DNA of 15,416 nt from Helicobacter sp. (GTDB lineage: Bacteria > Campylobacterota > Campylobacteria > Campylobacterales > Helicobacteraceae): NCBI GenBank assembly GCA_014799985.1, contig JAAVGZ010000011.1:1-15416 (forward strand), written 5' to 3'. The notes beneath the pieces are model-generated. The model had not been told where the DNA came from. It did not search any database and saw only the letters and a list, made by a program, of their open reading frames with translations. A program made the position numbers and the translations under genes. Shown here one piece after another: positions 13,123 through 15,416 of the stretch (its first letter is position 1; each line of letters opens with the position of its first letter).

Positions 13123-13812
13123 TCACAGAGCCGCGTTTGTCGCCGCGAAGCGCTTGTTGATGAGGTAGAGCGCGAACACGACACAAAACGAGAGCGCGAA
13201 CAGCACGAACGCGTATTGATGCGCGAGCGTGTATTCGAGCGCCTCGATAGAATCATAAATCGCAATGCTCGCCACGAGCGTTTCGCCGACCTTGTGCCCG
13301 CCAATCATCATCACCACGCCAAACTCGCCGCATGTGTGTGCGAACGCCATCACGAGCCCCGTGAGGATTCCAGCCTTTGCGTTGGGCAGAATCACCGACC
13401 AGAGCGTGCGCAGCTTGCCGCGCCCAAGCGTGTAGGACGCGTCTATGAGATTGCGCGAGACGGAGCTGAAGGCGCTTTGAATCGGGTTTGTCATAAACGG
13501 GAGATTCACAATCATGGACGCGAGCACCAAGCCCTCGAAGCTGAAGACGAGCGTGAGCCCGAAGCTCTCTTGCAAGAACGCGCCAAACGCGTTTTTGGGG
13601 CTGAAGCTCACGAGCAAGTAGAATCCGAGCACGCTCGGCGGCAGCACGAGCGGCATCGACACGAGCGCTTGGAAGAAGCTCTTGAACGGCAGGCGCACGA
13701 ACACGAAGCAGTAGGCGAGCGCAACGCTCACAAACAAGAGGCAAAAGGTGCTGATTGTGGCGAGCTTGAAGGTTAGTAGCAAAGTCGTGATAAACGCGTC
13801 ATCGAGCTGCAT
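13123..13812 (-). CDS. modB: Molybdate ABC transporter permease ModB
   Basis: A 229-residue inner-membrane permease with about five hydrophobic segments (near 8-39, 47-70, 86-107, 146-171 and 198-218). The cytoplasmic EAA-type loop at 124-145, DASYTLGRGKLRTLW with G130, docks onto ModC. TCGEFG (160-165) matches the GEFG stretch common in ModB. The start at 13812 has GGAGG five bases before it. Nine bases separate it from the Mop-domain gene upstream. Nothing in the sequence looks damaged. Confidence 0.87.
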   Translation of the reverse strand: MQLDDAFITTLLLTFKLATISTFCLLFVSVALAYCFVFVRLPFKSFFQALVSMPLVLPPSVLGFYLLVSFSPKNAFGAFLQESFGLTLVFSFEGLVLASMIVNLPFMTNPIQSAFSSVSRNLIDASYTLGRGKLRTLWSVILPNAKAGILTGLVMAFAHTCGEFGVVMMIGGHKVGETLVASIAIYDSIEALEYTLAHQYAFVLFALSFCVVFALYLINKRFAATNAAL

Positions 13813-13821
13813 TGCGCCTCC

Positions 13822-14208
13822 TCATGCGTCATCGCTTTGGAGCGTGATTTCTGTGGGCTTAATCGACCACAGAATCTCCGTTTGCGATTCGAGATTGTGC
13901 GCCTTGGCGTTTGCGGCAAGCACGAGCGCCACGAGCGAGCCGCCGCCAAAGCCGAGCGCGACCTGCCAAAAGAGTTCGCTTTTGGTGATGGACTGCACAG
14001 ACGCGGCATAGACATTGGGCGAAAGCAGCGCGGAATCGCGGCGCGCGAGCAAGACATCGGTTTCTTTGAACAGCAGGCGCACCTTTTTGGGCAGCTCTAG
14101 CGGCGCGACAGCGAGGATTGCAAACGCGGAATCTGCCGCGCGCGCCTGCACATAGAGCAGCTCGCCATGCGGCGTGATTGTCTCAATCGTGGCGTCTAAG
14201 ATGTTCAT
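13822..14208 (-). CDS. Tandem Mop (TOBE) domain molybdate-binding protein
   Basis: A 128-residue cytoplasmic protein made of two Mop-like repeats, about 2-55 and 68-123. Each runs from a short strand pattern near the start (ILDATIETI; VYAASVQSI) to a closing K-T-D/E (FKETDVLLA; IKPTEITL). Such di-Mop units bind molybdate or tungstate, and form the sensor half of ModE. No helix-turn-helix is present, so it is more like a storage or sensing protein than a full repressor. It lies between modA and modB, as Cj0302c does in C. jejuni. The start is ATG 14208, six bases after the modA stop; a TTG directly before it (14211) is an alternative. No clear binding site is seen, suggesting coupling to modA. 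Confidence 0.7.
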   Translation of the reverse strand: MNILDATIETITPHGELLYVQARAADSAFAILAVAPLELPKKVRLLFKETDVLLARRDSALLSPNVYAASVQSITKSELFWQVALGFGGGSLVALVLAANAKAHNLESQTEILWSIKPTEITLQSDDA

Positions 14209-14214
14209 CAATCG

Positions 14215-14970
14215 CTATTGTCGCGCGGGTGTGCCAAAGCCATATTTTTTGAAAATCTCATCAGCCTTGCCCGATGTGATGTAGTCCGAAAATGCCTTCG
14301 CGAGCGCGCTTTTCGCGGCGCGTTTGGTTATCACAAAGCTTTGTTCCATTTTATTGTGCAGCGCGCTATCGACAACCACGGCGTTTTTGCGCTTGCTTGG
14401 GTCGGAAAGTAGCGAGTAGGCGACCAAGCCGACTTCGGCAGCGCCGCTATCGACAAACGAAACGGCTTGGGCGATGTTGTCGCCTCGCACGATGCGGCTT
14501 TCAAACACATCATAGAGCTTGAGATTCTTCAAGATTTCTTCGGCAGCAATGCCATAAGGGGCGACTTTTGGGTTCGCGATGCTTAGGTGCTTGATTTGTT
14601 TTTCTTTATCTTTGAGCGCCGCAACGCCGCCGTCTAAGAGCTTGGAATCGAGCGCATAGAGCGCCACAACGCCCAAAACATAGACATGGGGCTCGCCGGC
14701 GGCTTGCCCGTCTTTGACGATTTGCGCGGGGTATTTGGAATCGGCGGAGAAAAATAAATCGTATTCCAAGCCTTGCGAGAACTGCTGATAGGCTTTGCCA
14801 GACGCACCAAAGCTAAGCTCGATGTTATCATTTTTGCGGGTTTTGAGGAAGGTGTCGGTTACCTCGCTCATCGCGTCTTTTGCGCTCGCGGCGACAAAGA
14901 CGCGAATGTTTTCGGCATAGAGCTGCGCCGACATCGCGAGCATGCAGACGAGTAGGAGAAGTTTTTTCAT
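14215..14970 (-). CDS. modA: Molybdate-binding periplasmic protein ModA
   Basis: A 251-residue periplasmic binding protein for molybdate and tungstate. Residues 1-19 are a signal peptide (KK, hydrophobic core, LYA before E20). Ligand-contact regions of the family are present: AASAKDAM with S29, FGASGKAYQQ with S57, PYGIAAEE near 138-145, and a VDSGAAEVGLVAYSLL stretch near 173-188. Length is normal. AAGGA lies nine bases before the ATG at 14970. It is the first gene of the operon modA - Mop protein - modB - modC - glycosyltransferase. No ModE-type operator was recognised. Confidence 0.9.
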   Translation of the reverse strand: MKKLLLLVCMLAMSAQLYAENIRVFVAASAKDAMSEVTDTFLKTRKNDNIELSFGASGKAYQQFSQGLEYDLFFSADSKYPAQIVKDGQAAGEPHVYVLGVVALYALDSKLLDGGVAALKDKEKQIKHLSIANPKVAPYGIAAEEILKNLKLYDVFESRIVRGDNIAQAVSFVDSGAAEVGLVAYSLLSDPSKRKNAVVVDSALHNKMEQSFVITKRAAKSALAKAFSDYITSGKADEIFKKYGFGTPARQ

Positions 14971-15000
14971 CGTGGAATCCTTTTTGGTGAAATTGCGCCG

Positions 15001-15006
15001 ATTGTA
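15001..15006 (-). promoter_or_regulatory. -10 box for the molybdate operon
   Basis: TACAAT on the minus strand, 30 bases upstream of the modA ATG, identical to the -10 box of the csd3 operon. No clear -35 box. Transcription should start near 14994. Confidence 0.5.
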
Positions 15007-15098
15007 TCATGGAATAGCTTAAAGTTTGGGGTTGGGTTGCCGAGCGAGGCGATGGCTGAAGCAAGCGAACGTCTTGAAGGCTCAACGCGGTTAATTAT

Positions 15099-15208
15099 GT
15101 CATTGCGAGAGGCACTAGCCTCGTGGCAATCAACAGGCATAGAATCTTTCATGATTCTAGCTTCACATACGTTTGATTGCCACGCTCGCCATGCTCGCTC
15201 GCAATGAC
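15099..15208. repeat. Palindromic intergenic element, copy 4 (longer)
   Basis: A 110-base copy with the arms GTCATTGCGAG and CTCGCAATGAC and the inner arms GGCAATCAA and TTTGATTGCC. Its left small hairpin is GAGGC/GCCTC. The centre carries an extra palindrome, AGAATC...GATTCT, not present in copies 1-3. Confidence 0.8.
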
Positions 15209-15210
15209 AA

Positions 15211-15236
15211 GATGTTTCGCGAGCGCTCGACATGAC
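15211..15236. repeat. Short repeat, inverted copy of 77-105
   Basis: GATGTTTCGC...CGACATGAC is the reverse complement of the GTCATGTTGA...GAAACATC repeat at 77-105, with a few differences. It abuts palindromic element copy 4 by two bases, just as 77-105 abuts copy 1. Confidence 0.6.
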
Positions 15237-15262
15237 AAAGAAACCTTTGCATGCTATTTTTT

Positions 15263-15291
15263 GTCCTTGCGAGCAAAGCGAAGCAATCAAC
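15263..15291. repeat. Half element of the GTCATTGCGAG family
   Basis: GTCCTTGCGAG followed by AAGCAATCAAC matches one arm of the palindromic element with one base change; the second arm is missing. It is probably the remains of a deleted copy. Confidence 0.55.
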
Positions 15292-15320
15292 AAGCAAAGA
15301 ATCCCAATAAAAACGCAAAC

Positions 15321-15374
15321 AATCCCCAATAAAAAGCGCGCGCAAGCTAGCGTAGCTCACGCAGCGCCGCTTTG
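15321..15374. repeat. Inverted copy of the repeat at 17-74
   Basis: Read on the minus strand it starts CAAAGCGGCGCTG and ends GCGCGCGCTTTTT, then GGGGATT, like 17-74. A shorter related piece, CCCAATAAAAACGC, precedes it at 15303-15316. The remaining bases to 15416 show no gene I can support. Confidence 0.65.
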
Positions 15375-15416
15375 CTTCTTGTCTTCCCAACCAAGAAGAA
15401 GAGCGTGCAGGGGTTG

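Noticed and set aside
13054..13776. Plus-strand frame of 240 codons opposite modB and modC, rich in Arg, Glu and His.
   Set aside because: It overlaps two clear transporter genes in antisense. The odd composition is what complemented membrane-protein codons produce.
14967..15390. Minus-strand frames across the right-hand repeats.
   Set aside because: They are made of repeat sequence and the modA promoter, with no binding site. Palindromic repeats often give such open frames.
1..15416. tRNA or rRNA gene as an integration site for the AT-rich module.
   Set aside because: No tRNA-like cloverleaf, CCA end or rRNA segment was recognised in the intergenic regions near the module or elsewhere.

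Overview
The window looks like chromosomal DNA from a Campylobacterota bacterium of the Helicobacter type, GC-rich for that group. Three things support this. The gene order csd3 - Nudix - pgbA-like - glcD recalls the H. pylori HP0506-HP0509 and C. jejuni Cj1215-Cj1213c neighbourhoods. The order modA - tandem-Mop protein - modB - modC recalls C. jejuni Cj0303c-Cj0300c. Promoters have clear -10 boxes but mostly no -35 box. The organism assignment rests on recalled gene order and protein resemblance; no search was run.

Layout. 1-360: intergenic, packed with palindromic repeats. 361-1010: two small unknown genes that converge and share a CTAG at their stops. 1119-5051: a tight plus-strand operon for a cell-shape peptidoglycan peptidase (Csd3/HdpA type), a Nudix hydrolase, a short PgbA-like secreted protein and glycolate oxidase subunit GlcD. 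5052-5433: a hairpin, two repeat elements, then a strong promoter. 5434-8181: an AT-rich two-gene module made of a small helix-turn-helix protein and an OLD-family ATPase/TOPRIM nuclease. 8116-10109 (minus): a Tat-exported TRAP substrate-binding protein and a COG0731-type radical SAM enzyme, joined by TAATG. 10203-11169 (plus): a two-helix membrane protein, a 30-residue membrane micro-protein and a phosphoglycolate-phosphatase-like HAD enzyme, chained by ATGA overlaps. 11150-14970 (minus): the molybdate ABC transporter operon followed by a family 9 glycosyltransferase. 14971-15416: intergenic, again full of repeats, one of which is an inverted copy of the first bases of the window.

Most of the window is housekeeping and envelope biology: cell shape, glycolate and phosphoglycolate handling, molybdate uptake and LPS-type glycosylation. 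The outlier is 5434-8181. It has much lower GC than its flanks, its own consensus-like promoter with a palindrome, and an OLD-type nuclease of the kind used in phage defence. A run of 12 G lies at the 5' end of the nuclease gene, as in phase-variable Helicobacter genes. As written, the first strand of the nuclease (ATG 5957) and the Walker A part (from 6055) are in different frames with a TAA between them. The last 21 residues are read from the antisense of the neighbouring radical SAM gene. The module is therefore probably an acquired defence island that is switched off or decaying here.
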